From Flavobacterium laiguense (lineage in GTDB: Bacteria; Bacteroidota; Bacteroidia; Flavobacteriales; Flavobacteriaceae), in the NCBI RefSeq assembly GCF_003097655.1, contig NZ_QCZH01000001.1, positions 124,001 to 188,000 of the forward strand: 64,000 nucleotides of DNA. The letters run 5' to 3'. Within the stretch, counting starts at the first letter, position 1; each line of letters begins with the position of its first letter. Position numbers and translations under genes: made by a program. Shown one piece after another: positions 35,957 through 45,464 of this stretch. Under the pieces are notes generated by a model. The model saw nothing but the letters and a program-made list of their open reading frames with translations, searched no databases and was not told where the DNA came from.

Positions 35957-37630
35957 ATGTTGAAAAACAATTTTAAATATATTCCTCTTTTACTGTTGAT
36001 TCTTTGTGTGAGTTGCGCCAAAAGAGGTTCCATTACCGGTGGTTTGAAAGACACCATTGCACCGACATTAAAATCCAGTTTTCCGGAGAATTATTCTGTC
36101 AATTTTAAAGGCAATAAAATCAAACTTGTTTTTGACGAAAATATCAAGCTAAAAAATCTAAACAAGCAATTGATTATTTCTCCCCCGATGAAGAATGAAC
36201 CGTTAATCATTCCGACCACTCCAACAAAAACATTGACTATTACTATAAATGACACTTTGAGTCCCAATACAACCTATAGTTTGAATTTTGGGCAAAGTAT
36301 TGCTGATAATAACGAAGGGAATCCATTCAATCAATTCAAGTATGTGTTTTCTACGGGAGATTATATTGACTCATTGGCATTGGGCGGAAGAGTAAAAGAT
36401 GCTTATAATAAAGAGGTGGAATCTTTTGTGTCAATTATGCTTTATGAAGCGAATGAAAAATTTAACGATTCTACCATTTATAAAGAAAGTCCTCGATACA
36501 TTACCAATACTTTGGATAGCTTGAAAACGTTTCGATTGGAGAATTTAAAAACGGGTAATTATCATTTGATTGCTTTGAAAGACAATAATGGGAATAATAA
36601 ATTTAATCCTAAATCAGAACGAATTGGGTTTAGCAAACAAATCATAAAGATTCCAAGCGATACCGTTTTTGAATTGGAATTGTTCAAAGAAACACTGCCT
36701 TTTAAAGCATTCAAACCGACTCAAGCCTCCGGAAACAGGGTTCTGCTTGGTTATGAAGGGAAAATTAGAAAAAATGAAACGCCAAAAATCATTTTAAAAA
36801 ACAAAAACGAAATCTTACCTATAGTTATTACCAAAGTAGCCAAAAAAGATTCTTTACAGCTTTGGTTCAAACCCTTGAAAACGGATTCTCTTTCATTACA
36901 TATTGAGAAAGATAAATACAAAAAAGACTTTAGTTTTAAAATCAAAAATCAAAAAAACGACACTTTGAGCCTTAAAGCGGTACAGAGTGGAATATTGAAT
37001 TTTAGAGAGCGATTCACTTTAGAATCGAATACTCCTTTGGTACATTTTGACAATTCGAAAATGAAACTTATTGATAAGGATTCGGTTGCCGTGGCCTTCA
37101 CAACAGCTTATGATGATTACACCCAAGAATTATTCATTGATTTCAAAAAAGAAGAATCTCAAAAATATAGTTTGAAATTTCTACCGGGTGCCGTTACTGA
37201 TTTTTTTGAAAAAAAGAATGACACTTTGACTTTTTCTACCAGCACAAGAAACAATGCTGATTACGGAAATTTAACAGTGAGTTTGAAAAACGTGAACCGC
37301 TTTCCTGTAATTATTGAATTGACCAATGAAAAAGGAGATATAGTTGTCGCTAGCCAATATACTGAAGCCAAAACGGAAATTGATTTTAATCTTCTCGAGC
37401 CTAGTTTATATACACTTCGGGCGATTTATGACGACAATAAAAATAAGGAATGGGATACCGGAAGTTATCTCGAAAAAAGACAAGCAGAAGAAGTTGTTTA
37501 CTTTTCCAAAGGGGTAGATGTCCGAATCAATTGGGATGTCAATCAGTCTTTTGATTTGAGTATTCCGTACACTCCTGAACCCAAAAAGAAAAAAGAAAAG
37601 GAGAAAGAAAAATCAAAAGGATCATTTTAA
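35957..37630 (+). CDS. Ig-like domain lipoprotein of unknown function
   Basis: 557 aa. Lipoprotein signal LLLILCVSC with Cys20 as the lipidation site. An SbsA-type Ig-like domain follows (residues about 35-125: APTLKSSFPENYSVNF, IKLVFDENIKLKNL, SPNTTYSLNFGQSI). The remainder is beta-rich, and the last 25 residues are Lys/Glu-rich. Such proteins are widespread in Bacteroidetes; the role is probably envelope-associated but unknown. Its last nine bases overlap the convergent amidase gene. Confidence 0.75.
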   Translation: MLKNNFKYIPLLLLILCVSCAKRGSITGGLKDTIAPTLKSSFPENYSVNFKGNKIKLVFDENIKLKNLNKQLIISPPMKNEPLIIPTTPTKTLTITINDTLSPNTTYSLNFGQSIADNNEGNPFNQFKYVFSTGDYIDSLALGGRVKDAYNKEVESFVSIMLYEANEKFNDSTIYKESPRYITNTLDSLKTFRLENLKTGNYHLIALKDNNGNNKFNPKSERIGFSKQIIKIPSDTVFELELFKETLPFKAFKPTQASGNRVLLGYEGKIRKNETPKIILKNKNEILPIVITKVAKKDSLQLWFKPLKTDSLSLHIEKDKYKKDFSFKIKNQKNDTLSLKAVQSGILNFRERFTLESNTPLVHFDNSKMKLIDKDSVAVAFTTAYDDYTQELFIDFKKEESQKYSLKFLPGAVTDFFEKKNDTLTFSTSTRNNADYGNLTVSLKNVNRFPVIIELTNEKGDIVVASQYTEAKTEIDFNLLEPSLYTLRAIYDDNKNKEWDTGSYLEKRQAEEVVYFSKGVDVRINWDVNQSFDLSIPYTPEPKKKKEKEKEKSKGSF

Positions 37631-38386
37631 CACAAAAGAATCTCGATCATTTAAAAAATTAAACTTCTTTCTAGCAAGAAGCAATTCGGCTTTATTCAAT
37701 TGAACTATAAAAACTCCTTTATTCTCTATCGGTTCTAAAATGTAATCTCCCAAGAAATTAACCACTTGGGTGTGTCCATTGTATTGATGTCCGTTATTGT
37801 CTTCTCCAATTCTATTGACACCAATAGTGTAACTCATATTTTCTATGGCACGTGCTTTCAATAAGGTATCCCAAGCGTTTATTCTTATTTTTGGCCAATT
37901 GGCCGCATAAATCAACACATCATAATCTTCGGTATTTCTGGCAAAAACAGGAAACCGCAAATCATAACAAATTAACGGGCAAATTTTCCAGCCCTGATAT
38001 TCGACAATTAATTTCTTGTTGCCACCCGTATAGACTTTATCTTCTCCGGCAAGGGTAAACAAATGCCTTTTATCATAAAATCGAACTTCTCCTGAAGGAA
38101 AAACAAAAACCAATCGGTTGTAGAAGTTTCCATTCTCCGTGATTATTAAACTTCCCGTAATAGCACTGTTCTTGTCTTTCGCCAAATGCTTGAGCCAAGT
38201 TAGGGTTTCGCCATGCATGGTTTCGGCAACATCATTGGGTTGCATGGTAAATCCTGAAGTAAACATTTCGGGGAGCACAATTAAATCAACACTCTCGGAA
38301 ATTGCATTGATTTTTTTTCCTAGTTTTTCTCTGTTTTTTTCTGGGTTTTCCCAGAACAATGACGATTGGATAAGTGCGATTTTCAT
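37622..38386 (-). CDS. Nitrilase-superfamily amidohydrolase (omega-amidase-like)
   Basis: 254 aa. The Glu-Lys-Cys triad is visible: Glu in VLPEMFTSGF, Lys in FYDKRHLFTLAGE, Cys in CPLICYDLRFPVFARN. Length and the MKIALIQSSLFWENPEKN start fit the YafV/Nit2-like branch, which hydrolyses alpha-ketoglutaramate or similar omega-amides. It overlaps the convergent lipoprotein gene by nine bases. Substrate assignment is inference. Confidence 0.85.
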   Translation of the reverse strand: MKIALIQSSLFWENPEKNREKLGKKINAISESVDLIVLPEMFTSGFTMQPNDVAETMHGETLTWLKHLAKDKNSAITGSLIITENGNFYNRLVFVFPSGEVRFYDKRHLFTLAGEDKVYTGGNKKLIVEYQGWKICPLICYDLRFPVFARNTEDYDVLIYAANWPKIRINAWDTLLKARAIENMSYTIGVNRIGEDNNGHQYNGHTQVVNFLGDYILEPIENKGVFIVQLNKAELLLARKKFNFLNDRDSFVLK

Positions 38387-38456
38387 TTTGACTTCTTTGC
38401 TATTTCACAAAGATACGCAAAGATAAAAAGAGATTCATTAAGGTATTACACAAACA

Positions 38457-38486
38457 AAAAACGTCCCGATGCATCGGGACGTTTTT
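38457..38486 (-). terminator. Terminator of the sdh operon
   Basis: AAAAACGTCCCGATGCATCG continuing GGACGTTTTT: a perfect self-complementary 15-base arm pair, 20 bases past the sdhB stop. Confidence 0.88.
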
Positions 38487-38506
38487 GATATAAACTATTT
38501 GAAGTC

Positions 38507-39268
38507 TTATTTTAAACTTGCTGATAAATACTCTCTGTTCATGCGAGCAATATTCTCTAAAGAAATTCCTTTTGGACATTCTACTTCACAAGCTCCAGTA
38601 TTGGTACAGTTACCAAAACCTTCTTCGTCCATTTGGCGCACCATGTTTAATACACGGTTTGTAGCTTCCACTTTTCCTTGTGGTAACAATGCATATTGTG
38701 AAACTTTAGCTCCAACAAACAACATAGCCGAACCATTTTTACAGGTAGCCACACATGCACCGCAACCGATACAAGCCGCTGCTTCAAATGCTTTGTCAGC
38801 ATCATCTTTAGGAACTGGAATGGTATTGGCATCGATAGTGTTTCCAGAAGTATTCACTGAAACGAATCCTCCTGCTTGTTGAATTCTATCAAAAGCGGTT
38901 CTGTCAACAATCAAATCCTTAATTACTGGGAAAGCAACACTTCTCCATGGCTCAACCACAATCGTGTCACCGTCATTGAACATTCTCATGTGCAATTGAC
39001 AAGTAGTGATTCCAGTATCTGGTCCGTGTGCACGACCATTGATATACAAAGAACACATACCGCAAATTCCCTCACGACAATCGTGGTCAAACGCAATTGG
39101 TTCTTTTCTTTCGTTTACTAATTGTTCGTTCAATTGGTCTAACATTTCCAGAAATGAACTGGCTGTAGAAACGTCATTTAGTTTGTATGATTCCATTTTC
39201 CCTTTTTCTTTGGAGTTTTTCTGACGCCAAATCTTTAGGGTTATATTGATATTTTTTGCTGCGCTCAT
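38507..39268 (-). CDS. sdhB: Succinate dehydrogenase/fumarate reductase iron-sulfur subunit
   Basis: 253 aa. [2Fe-2S] ligands in CREGICGMC and the later TTC; the [4Fe-4S] and [3Fe-4S] clusters in [11 protein letters not shown] and [12 protein letters not shown]. It passes electrons from the SdhA flavin to quinone. Third gene of sdhC-sdhA-sdhB, seven bases after sdhA, ending at a strong terminator. It belongs to the menaquinone-reducing, epsilon-proteobacteria/Bacillus-like class by gene order. Confidence 0.95.
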   Translation of the reverse strand: MSAAKNINITLKIWRQKNSKEKGKMESYKLNDVSTASSFLEMLDQLNEQLVNERKEPIAFDHDCREGICGMCSLYINGRAHGPDTGITTCQLHMRMFNDGDTIVVEPWRSVAFPVIKDLIVDRTAFDRIQQAGGFVSVNTSGNTIDANTIPVPKDDADKAFEAAACIGCGACVATCKNGSAMLFVGAKVSQYALLPQGKVEATNRVLNMVRQMDEEGFGNCTNTGACEVECPKGISLENIARMNREYLSASLK

Positions 39269-39275
39269 AATTCTA

Positions 39276-41285
39276 TTATTTGTAATTTCTAGCTGCGATT
39301 TTGATAAACTCGTATTTCAATTCCTCTTTGTGAAGTTCCGATTTTGTAACATCGTATCCTTTGTTTTCCCATGCTCCTACGAATGAGAAGTTTTCGTCAT
39401 CACGAAGCGTTTCCCCTTCAGAATCCTGATACTCTTCACGGAAGTGACCTCCACAAGATTCTTTACGTTGTAAAGCATCCATAGCCATCAATTGTCCTAA
39501 TTCGATGAAATCGGCAACACGAAGCGCTTTTTCTAATTCAGGATTCAATTCGTCTGAACTACCCGGAACATAAACATCTTTGTAGAATTCTTCTTTTAAA
39601 GCAGCAATTTCTGTAATGGCTTCAGTTAAACCTTTTTCATTACGGCCCATTCCTACTTTATTCCACATAATCAAACCTAAACGTTTATGGAAATGATCCA
39701 CTGTTTTTGTTCCATTATTGGATAAGAATTTGTTGATTTGTTCTTTTACACTGTTTTCAGCAGCTACGAATTCTGGCAAATCTGTAGAGATTTTTCCAGT
39801 ACGAATATCGTCTGCCAAATAATTAGAAACAGTGTATGGTAATACAAAATATCCGTCAGCCAAACCTTGCATCAAAGCTGAAGCCCCTAAACGGTTCGCT
39901 CCGTGGTCAGAGAAGTTAGCTTCTCCTGCAACAAAACAACCCGGAATAGTAGACTGTAAGTTATAATCAACCCAAACACCACCCATGGTATAGTGTACCG
40001 CTGGATAAATTTTCATCGGAGTTTCATAAGGATTCTCATCCGTGATTTTTTGGTACATCGTAAACAAGTTACCATATTTTTCCTCCAACCATTTTTTTCC
40101 TAATGAAAGAATTTCTTCTTGAGAAGGATTGTGATTTCCTTTGGCGTAAGCTGTTTGTCTTCCTTTGGACTGAATCTCTGTAGCGAAATCCAAATAAACT
40201 CCTTCGTTAGTATCATTAGCCTCAATTCCGCGACCTTCGTCACAAACTTCTTTTCCTGCTCTTGAAGCAACATCACGAGGAACTAAATTTCCAAATGCAG
40301 GATATTTTCTTTCTAAATAGTAATCTCTGTCTTCTTCAGCAATTTGAACTGGTTTTAATTTCCCTGCTCTAATAGCTTCTGAATCTTCTTTTTTCTTTGG
40401 AACCCAAATACGTCCAGAGTTTCTTAACGACTCAGACATCAATGTCAATTTAGATTGATTGGTTCCGTGAACTGGGATACAAGTTGGGTGAATTTGTACG
40501 TAACAAGGATTTGCGAACAAAGCTCCTTGTTTGTGAATTTTCCAACCAGCAGTTACATTTGATCCCATTGCATTAGTAGATAGGAAATAAACATTTCCGT
40601 ATCCTCCTGTTGCAATAATTACGGCATGAGCAGAGTGTCTTTCTAATTCTCCAGTAATCAAGTTACGGGCGATGATACCACGAGCTTTTCCATCAACCTT
40701 CACCAATTCTAACATTTCGTGACGGTTGTACATCTCGATTTTTCCTAAACCGATTTGTCTTGATAAAGAAGAATACGCTCCTAATAATAATTGTTGTCCA
40801 GTTTGTCCAGCAGCGTAAAAAGTACGTTGTACTTGTGTACCACCAAAAGAACGGTTATCCAACATTCCACCGTAATCACGAGCAAAAGGAACTCCTTGAG
40901 CCACACATTGATCGATGATGTTACCAGAAACTTCAGCTAAACGGTGTACGTTTGCCTCACGTGCTCTGTAATCCCCTCCTTTAATTGTATCGTAAAATAA
41001 ACGGAAAGTACTATCTCCGTCATTTTGATAATTTTTTGCTGCGTTGATACCTCCTTGTGCTGCAATTGAGTGCGCACGACGTGGAGAATCTTGGTAACAA
41101 AAAGCTTTTACATTATAACCCATTTCGGCAAAAGACGCTGCTGCCGAGGCACCCGCTAATCCTGTTCCTACAACGATAATATCTATTTTTGGTCGGTTGT
41201 TTGGTGCAACTAACTTTAAGTGATCTTTATAATCAGTCCATTTTTGTGAAATGTGACCTTCTGGTATTTTAGAATCTAGTTTCAT
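39276..41285 (-). CDS. sdhA: Succinate dehydrogenase/fumarate reductase flavoprotein subunit
   Basis: 669 aa. FAD motif [20 protein letters not shown] near residue 35; the covalent FAD His in [14 protein letters not shown]; active-site segments [29 protein letters not shown] and [14 protein letters not shown]. This is the long form typical of Bacteroidetes. It oxidises succinate to fumarate (or the reverse) at the inner face of the membrane. It follows sdhC by 12 bases. Confidence 0.96.
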   Translation of the reverse strand: MKLDSKIPEGHISQKWTDYKDHLKLVAPNNRPKIDIIVVGTGLAGASAAASFAEMGYNVKAFCYQDSPRRAHSIAAQGGINAAKNYQNDGDSTFRLFYDTIKGGDYRAREANVHRLAEVSGNIIDQCVAQGVPFARDYGGMLDNRSFGGTQVQRTFYAAGQTGQQLLLGAYSSLSRQIGLGKIEMYNRHEMLELVKVDGKARGIIARNLITGELERHSAHAVIIATGGYGNVYFLSTNAMGSNVTAGWKIHKQGALFANPCYVQIHPTCIPVHGTNQSKLTLMSESLRNSGRIWVPKKKEDSEAIRAGKLKPVQIAEEDRDYYLERKYPAFGNLVPRDVASRAGKEVCDEGRGIEANDTNEGVYLDFATEIQSKGRQTAYAKGNHNPSQEEILSLGKKWLEEKYGNLFTMYQKITDENPYETPMKIYPAVHYTMGGVWVDYNLQSTIPGCFVAGEANFSDHGANRLGASALMQGLADGYFVLPYTVSNYLADDIRTGKISTDLPEFVAAENSVKEQINKFLSNNGTKTVDHFHKRLGLIMWNKVGMGRNEKGLTEAITEIAALKEEFYKDVYVPGSSDELNPELEKALRVADFIELGQLMAMDALQRKESCGGHFREEYQDSEGETLRDDENFSFVGAWENKGYDVTKSELHKEELKYEFIKIAARNYK

Positions 41286-41297
41286 TATAGATTGATA

Positions 41298-41963
41298 TTA
41301 ATTATTAAAGTGATGAAATAGCGCAATAAAAATAAATCCAAAAGGAACTATAATTGCAAATGCATAACATATTTTATGCAAAGACTTTCCGATTTTGTTA
41401 TCAAATCCTACTGATTGCAAAGAGGATGTGAAACCATGCCAAAGGTGTAATGCCAATAATACGAAAGCAACACTGTACAATCCTGTACGAACTGGACTTT
41501 CAAATTTAGCTACCAATTCATGATAATATCTTGTTTCATCAATTGCATTCGCTTCTACGTATTTGTAAACCATTTCATGAACCCAGAAATCATAAAAATG
41601 CAAGCCTAAAAAAGCCAACACTACCAACCCTGAAATAATCATGTTTCTAGATGCCCATGATGCATTTGATGCGCCATCGTACTTTGCATAAGCAACAGGT
41701 CTAGCGTTTCTGTTTTTCAACTCCAAGACGAATCCCATAACGAAGTGAAAAATAACCCCTGCAACTAAAATAGGTTGCATTGCAAATTGGATTAACGGAT
41801 TGTAACCCATAAAATGTGACATCGCATTAAACGTATCGGCACTAAAAACCGATATGAAATTAATAAAAAAGTGTAGCGATAGAAACATAATCAAAAAAAG
41901 TCCTGAAAGCGCCATAGCTACTTTTTTAGCTATAGACGACTTCAATATTGCAGATTTTGCCAT
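41298..41963 (-). CDS. sdhC: Succinate dehydrogenase cytochrome b subunit
   Basis: 221 aa with five hydrophobic helices (for example VAMALSGLFLIMFLSLHFFI, MIISGLVVLAFLGLHFYDFW, SVAFVLLALHLWHGFTSSLQ). Histidines within helices are available as haem ligands. Single-subunit anchor of the di-haem type that reduces menaquinone; no sdhD is present. First gene of the operon. Confidence 0.93.
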   Translation of the reverse strand: MAKSAILKSSIAKKVAMALSGLFLIMFLSLHFFINFISVFSADTFNAMSHFMGYNPLIQFAMQPILVAGVIFHFVMGFVLELKNRNARPVAYAKYDGASNASWASRNMIISGLVVLAFLGLHFYDFWVHEMVYKYVEANAIDETRYYHELVAKFESPVRTGLYSVAFVLLALHLWHGFTSSLQSVGFDNKIGKSLHKICYAFAIIVPFGFIFIALFHHFNN

Positions 41964-41998
41964 AATAGTATAAATGTTTTGTTTTTTTAAAAGTCGAA

Positions 41999-42029
41999 CA
42001 AAATTAGGTTAATTAGGAAAGAATCACAA
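41999..42029 (-). promoter_or_regulatory. Putative promoter of sdhCAB
   Basis: On the minus strand: TTGT, 19 nt, TAATTTTG (exact TAnnTTTG). The -7 element ends 36 bases before the sdhC ATG. Confidence 0.6.
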
Positions 42030-42345
42030 CGATTTAGCTCTCTTTGGTGTCTTATTTATAATCATTTTAAAGTATTTAAACGAAAAATTAGCAGATCTTC
42101 AAAAATGAAGTGCTAACACATTAAAACTCTGTTGATTGCTTCAAAAAAACTCAAATAAAACAAAAACGACTCTTTATGAATTACATAAAAAAATCAAAAC
42201 AAAAGACGGGATAATTATTCATTATTCAATTTTATAAATAATTACTTTACAAATAAGCAAAAACACAAAAAACAGGAATTTTGTGGTACTAAAAAAATTG
42301 CCATTCAATGACGGAGTTTTAATTTTACCAATTAAAAAATTGAAA
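42030..42345. other. A+T-rich divergent promoter region
   Basis: The 382 bases between sdhC and the HMG-CoA synthase gene are very A+T-rich. No repeat, hairpin or ORF stands out; the frame from 42283 is only an extension of the next gene. It presumably holds that gene's promoter, but I see no good -7/-33 pair. Confidence 0.4.
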
Positions 42346-43707
42346 ATGAAAATCGGAATTGACGCTATAGCTTTTGATGTTGCCAAAATACATTTACCCA
42401 TAAAAACCTTGGCTTTAGCCAGAAATATTGAATCCGAAAAACTGAAAAAAGGTTTAGGGTTAATCAAAATGACTTTGCCGGACATTCACCAAGACACTGT
42501 GGTATTTGGGGCCAATGCCTTAACCAAATTAATACTGAACAACAACATCAAGCTAGACGAAATTGCCCGAATCTATGTTGGAACCGAAAGCGCTATCGAC
42601 AACTCAAAACCCATCAGTTCGTTCTTGATTACTCTAATGGAACAAAAATTTGGTGAGGATTCTTTATCAGAATGTGACGTTGTAGATTTTACTTTTGCCT
42701 GTATTGGAGGTGTTGATGCATTACAAAACTGTATCGATTTTATTCAACTCAATCCCACCAAAAAAGCGATTGTTGCTACCACCGATTTCGCCAAATATGA
42801 TCTAAATTCTACTGGCGAATACACACAGGGAGCTGGAGCAGTAGCGATATTGATTAGTGCAAATCCAAGAATTATTGCTTTCGAAAATCATTGGGGCGTA
42901 AACACAAAAGGAGTTTTTGATTTCTTCAAACCTTATAGAACAGTTTCAAAACAGGAAATCACAGGAAACACAAACAACGAATCTTGGTTTGACAATTTAG
43001 AAAGCGAAATTGAAATCCACAAAGACCAACCTGTTTTTGATGGTCAATATTCGAACCAATGCTATATGGATCGAACCAAAGCAGCTTATTTTTCATTCAA
43101 AAAATTAAAAAATACTCAAGAGACTATTTATCATTCCTGGAAAAGTATCGTGATGCATTTACCTTATGCTTTTCAAGGGCGAAGAATGTTATCCGAGATT
43201 TACGCCTTGGATGCTTCAAGCGCAATTCTTTCTGGCGAAGAAAACCCATCAGAATATCAGAACAAATTAAAAGAAATCAGTAAGTCTGAAGAATACAAAA
43301 CATTTGTTATCGAAAAATTACAACCTGCAGAATTGGCTTCTTCTTTAATTGGAAACTTATATACGGGTTCTATTTTTATGGGATTACTTTCTACTTTGGC
43401 TCATTTTTATGACACCAAAAAGGAAATTACTTCTGAAAAATTTGGTTTTTTAGCCTATGGAAGCGGTTCTAAATCTAAGGTTTTTGAAGGTACGATTCAA
43501 CCCGAGTGGAAATCAACTCTAGCTAATGTTGCCCTTTTTGAAACTTTAGAAAATAGTTTTGAAATTGATTTTGAAACTTATGAGAAATTGCATAAAAAGG
43601 AGCAAAAACAAAGCATTGTAGAACCTAAAAATGAATGGATTCTGGATCGAATAGAAGCAGAAATCCCTAATTTAATCGGAGCCCGTTATTACAAATGGAT
43701 TGATTAG
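42346..43707 (+). CDS. Hydroxymethylglutaryl-CoA synthase family protein
   Basis: 453 aa from the ATG at 42346 (MKIGIDAIAFDVAKIHLPI); the frame opens at 42283 but the family starts at MKIGIDA. Thiolase fold: Glu/Ser-rich YVGTESAIDNSKP, the nucleophile in VDFTFACIGGVDALQNC, the His-containing LPYAFQGRRMLSEI, and LIGNLYTGSIFMGLLS. It joins acetyl-CoA and acetoacetyl-CoA into HMG-CoA for the mevalonate pathway, which Flavobacteriia use for isoprenoids. No other mevalonate gene is in the window. Confidence 0.88.
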   Translation: MKIGIDAIAFDVAKIHLPIKTLALARNIESEKLKKGLGLIKMTLPDIHQDTVVFGANALTKLILNNNIKLDEIARIYVGTESAIDNSKPISSFLITLMEQKFGEDSLSECDVVDFTFACIGGVDALQNCIDFIQLNPTKKAIVATTDFAKYDLNSTGEYTQGAGAVAILISANPRIIAFENHWGVNTKGVFDFFKPYRTVSKQEITGNTNNESWFDNLESEIEIHKDQPVFDGQYSNQCYMDRTKAAYFSFKKLKNTQETIYHSWKSIVMHLPYAFQGRRMLSEIYALDASSAILSGEENPSEYQNKLKEISKSEEYKTFVIEKLQPAELASSLIGNLYTGSIFMGLLSTLAHFYDTKKEITSEKFGFLAYGSGSKSKVFEGTIQPEWKSTLANVALFETLENSFEIDFETYEKLHKKEQKQSIVEPKNEWILDRIEAEIPNLIGARYYKWID

Positions 43708-43721
43708 TGTTAAAGAATTTT

Positions 43722-43837
43722 TGATTGCAGATTAACGATTTTTGATTTGAGATTTTGCATTAGTAAATAAAGACCGGTATGCTTTACAGATCTCGCTCAT
43801 CTGAAATCAAAAATCGTTAATCAAAAATCAGCAATCA
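43722..43837. repeat. Inverted repeat of TTGATTAACGATTTTTGATTT type
   Basis: Left arm TGATTGCAGATTAACGATTT (43722 on), right arm AAATCGTTAATCAAAAATCA (43811-43830), then GCAATCA. The same TGATTAACGATTTTAGAT wording occurs at 62122-62140. It lies between two convergent genes and could end both transcripts, but there is no clean T run. Confidence 0.6.
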
Positions 43838-43862
43838 TTTTATCATTTAACTCTTAGTAATC

Positions 43863-45344
43863 TCAGCTATACTTAGCCATATATTTTTGAACCGTAGCAT
43901 CGGTTTTTTCATTTCTGAGTTTTTGATTCAAATGAATCGGAGGCGAAGCTCTTTCTAAACAATTTTGTACCGAACAAGTTTCACAAGTAACTCCTACTAT
44001 TTGTTTTTTTACTGAACCTCCTTCAATAAACTTAAATTTTTTCTTAATAGAAGGTGTGATCAAAATTCCAACAGAAATACTTCTCAAACAATTTTTCTTG
44101 AAAGGATCTGGCGTGGCCGATGAAAAAACAAGGTACTCATTATTGCTGTTTTCATAACGCGAAATCTGCGCATCAAAAAAGTGTTCCTTTTTTTGTCTTA
44201 TGGACTCCACAATCGTCTTTATAGAAACCCATCTCCTGCAATAATGCTCATTCATTTCATTGGCATGAGGCTCTTGCTGATTGGTAATATGCAATTCTTT
44301 TTTTATTTGATACGTATCCGTACCTATTTCATGGGATAAACGTAGAAAAAAGAGGTTCTTTATCTGAAAATCCTTCGGTAAAATATTTGTCAACCGCTGA
44401 TAAAAAGATTCCGGCGAAACCGTAAACTTATTCATCAACTGAATCATTTCTTGAGGTTTTGGATCTGACTTTGATAAAAACAAGTTCAACTCATTAATCA
44501 ATCGTTCTCTCGGAATCAGTAATGCTCCCGCAAAATAAGAAGCATAAAAATTATTAAGGACTTGATCAAAATTATCAAACTTAATCCAACTGAAAGTATA
44601 AAGTCTTTCTTTGATTTCAAGAAAATTATAGGCAATCTCTTTGGCTAAAATAAATGCTTTTTGAGAATCATCAATGCCTACGGAAAGCAACAATGTTTTG
44701 CTTTTTGGCACAAAAATAGACCTTAAATCGCCCAATTCTTCTTGCTCAGAGAAAACAATTTCATTGATAGTATAACCATATTCTTCAATCAATATCGCCG
44801 ACAATTCATCGATAGAAATAGTAGCATCCCCGTCAATATGAAACGCTTTACAAAACAACAGCACCTTTTCTTCAAGATCTTCAAAGTAATTATTATGCGC
44901 TTCTTGATAGGATCGCAAAGCTGCCAAGAAGAAACTTTCTCGAGTTAAGTTATAATGTTGTGCTATTTCAATAATCGTACTGATAAAGGCATTGACTTTG
45001 GCAGGAGCATTGGCGATAATGTCAATTAAATCAGCTTCTTGAATCCCAAAAAGATCCAGCGGAATCTCCTTCAAAATTCCAGATTTTAATATTTCTCCAA
45101 TCGGCGCGAGATTATTATCGAGTTTCAAAGACACCATATGATCATAAGTGACGTCTAATTTCTCTGCCAAAAGAATGATTTTATCCGTCTTGGGATATTT
45201 TTTTCCTTTTTCTATTTCGTTCAAATAGGATTTAGAGAGCTCCGTTATTTTGGCTAAGCCAAATAATGACAAATCTTTATTTGTTCGGGCCTGCTTGAGT
45301 TTAAGCCCGAAAATTAGCTTGATATATTCCTTTTCTACGTTCAT
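43863..45344 (-). CDS. XRE-family regulator with IrrE-like and short-chain-fatty-acyl-regulator-like domains
   Basis: 493 aa. The N-terminal helix-turn-helix spans about 8-65 (GLKLKQARTNKDLSLFGLAK, LSKSYLNEIEKGKKYPKTDKI). The middle resembles an IrrE/ImmA-type domain without a clear HExxH (AFILAKEIAYNFLEIKERLY). The C-terminal half matches the plan of ScfR/RamB-type regulators (FFLRLSHEIGTDTYQIKKEL) and ends with a Cys cluster, CETCSVQNC (454-462). RamB controls the glyoxylate shunt in Corynebacterium. This gene is divergent from aceB, so a matching role is a reasonable inference. The effector is not known. Confidence 0.85.
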   Translation of the reverse strand: MNVEKEYIKLIFGLKLKQARTNKDLSLFGLAKITELSKSYLNEIEKGKKYPKTDKIILLAEKLDVTYDHMVSLKLDNNLAPIGEILKSGILKEIPLDLFGIQEADLIDIIANAPAKVNAFISTIIEIAQHYNLTRESFFLAALRSYQEAHNNYFEDLEEKVLLFCKAFHIDGDATISIDELSAILIEEYGYTINEIVFSEQEELGDLRSIFVPKSKTLLLSVGIDDSQKAFILAKEIAYNFLEIKERLYTFSWIKFDNFDQVLNNFYASYFAGALLIPRERLINELNLFLSKSDPKPQEMIQLMNKFTVSPESFYQRLTNILPKDFQIKNLFFLRLSHEIGTDTYQIKKELHITNQQEPHANEMNEHYCRRWVSIKTIVESIRQKKEHFFDAQISRYENSNNEYLVFSSATPDPFKKNCLRSISVGILITPSIKKKFKFIEGGSVKKQIVGVTCETCSVQNCLERASPPIHLNQKLRNEKTDATVQKYMAKYS

Positions 45345-45400
45345 AAAATCAAAGATAAACTAAAAAAATAAAAACCGCAAAAAATATTATTTTCATTTTT

Positions 45401-45448
45401 AGCGTACGTTCGCTTGTTTTGTAAAAAACTTTTTGTACTATTGTAAAA
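45401..45448. promoter_or_regulatory. Candidate operator and promoter region of aceB
   Basis: An imperfect palindrome AGCGTACGTTCGCT (45401-45414) is followed by TTGTAAAA at 45419-45426 and again at 45441-45448, 22 bases apart (two helical turns). A promoter can be read as CTTG (45413-45416), 19 nt, TACTATTG (45436-45443, one mismatch). Repeats overlap both promoter elements, as expected for a repressor site. The divergent regulator is the obvious candidate ligand. Confidence 0.45.
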
Positions 45449-45464
45449 GAAAAACGCACTAACC

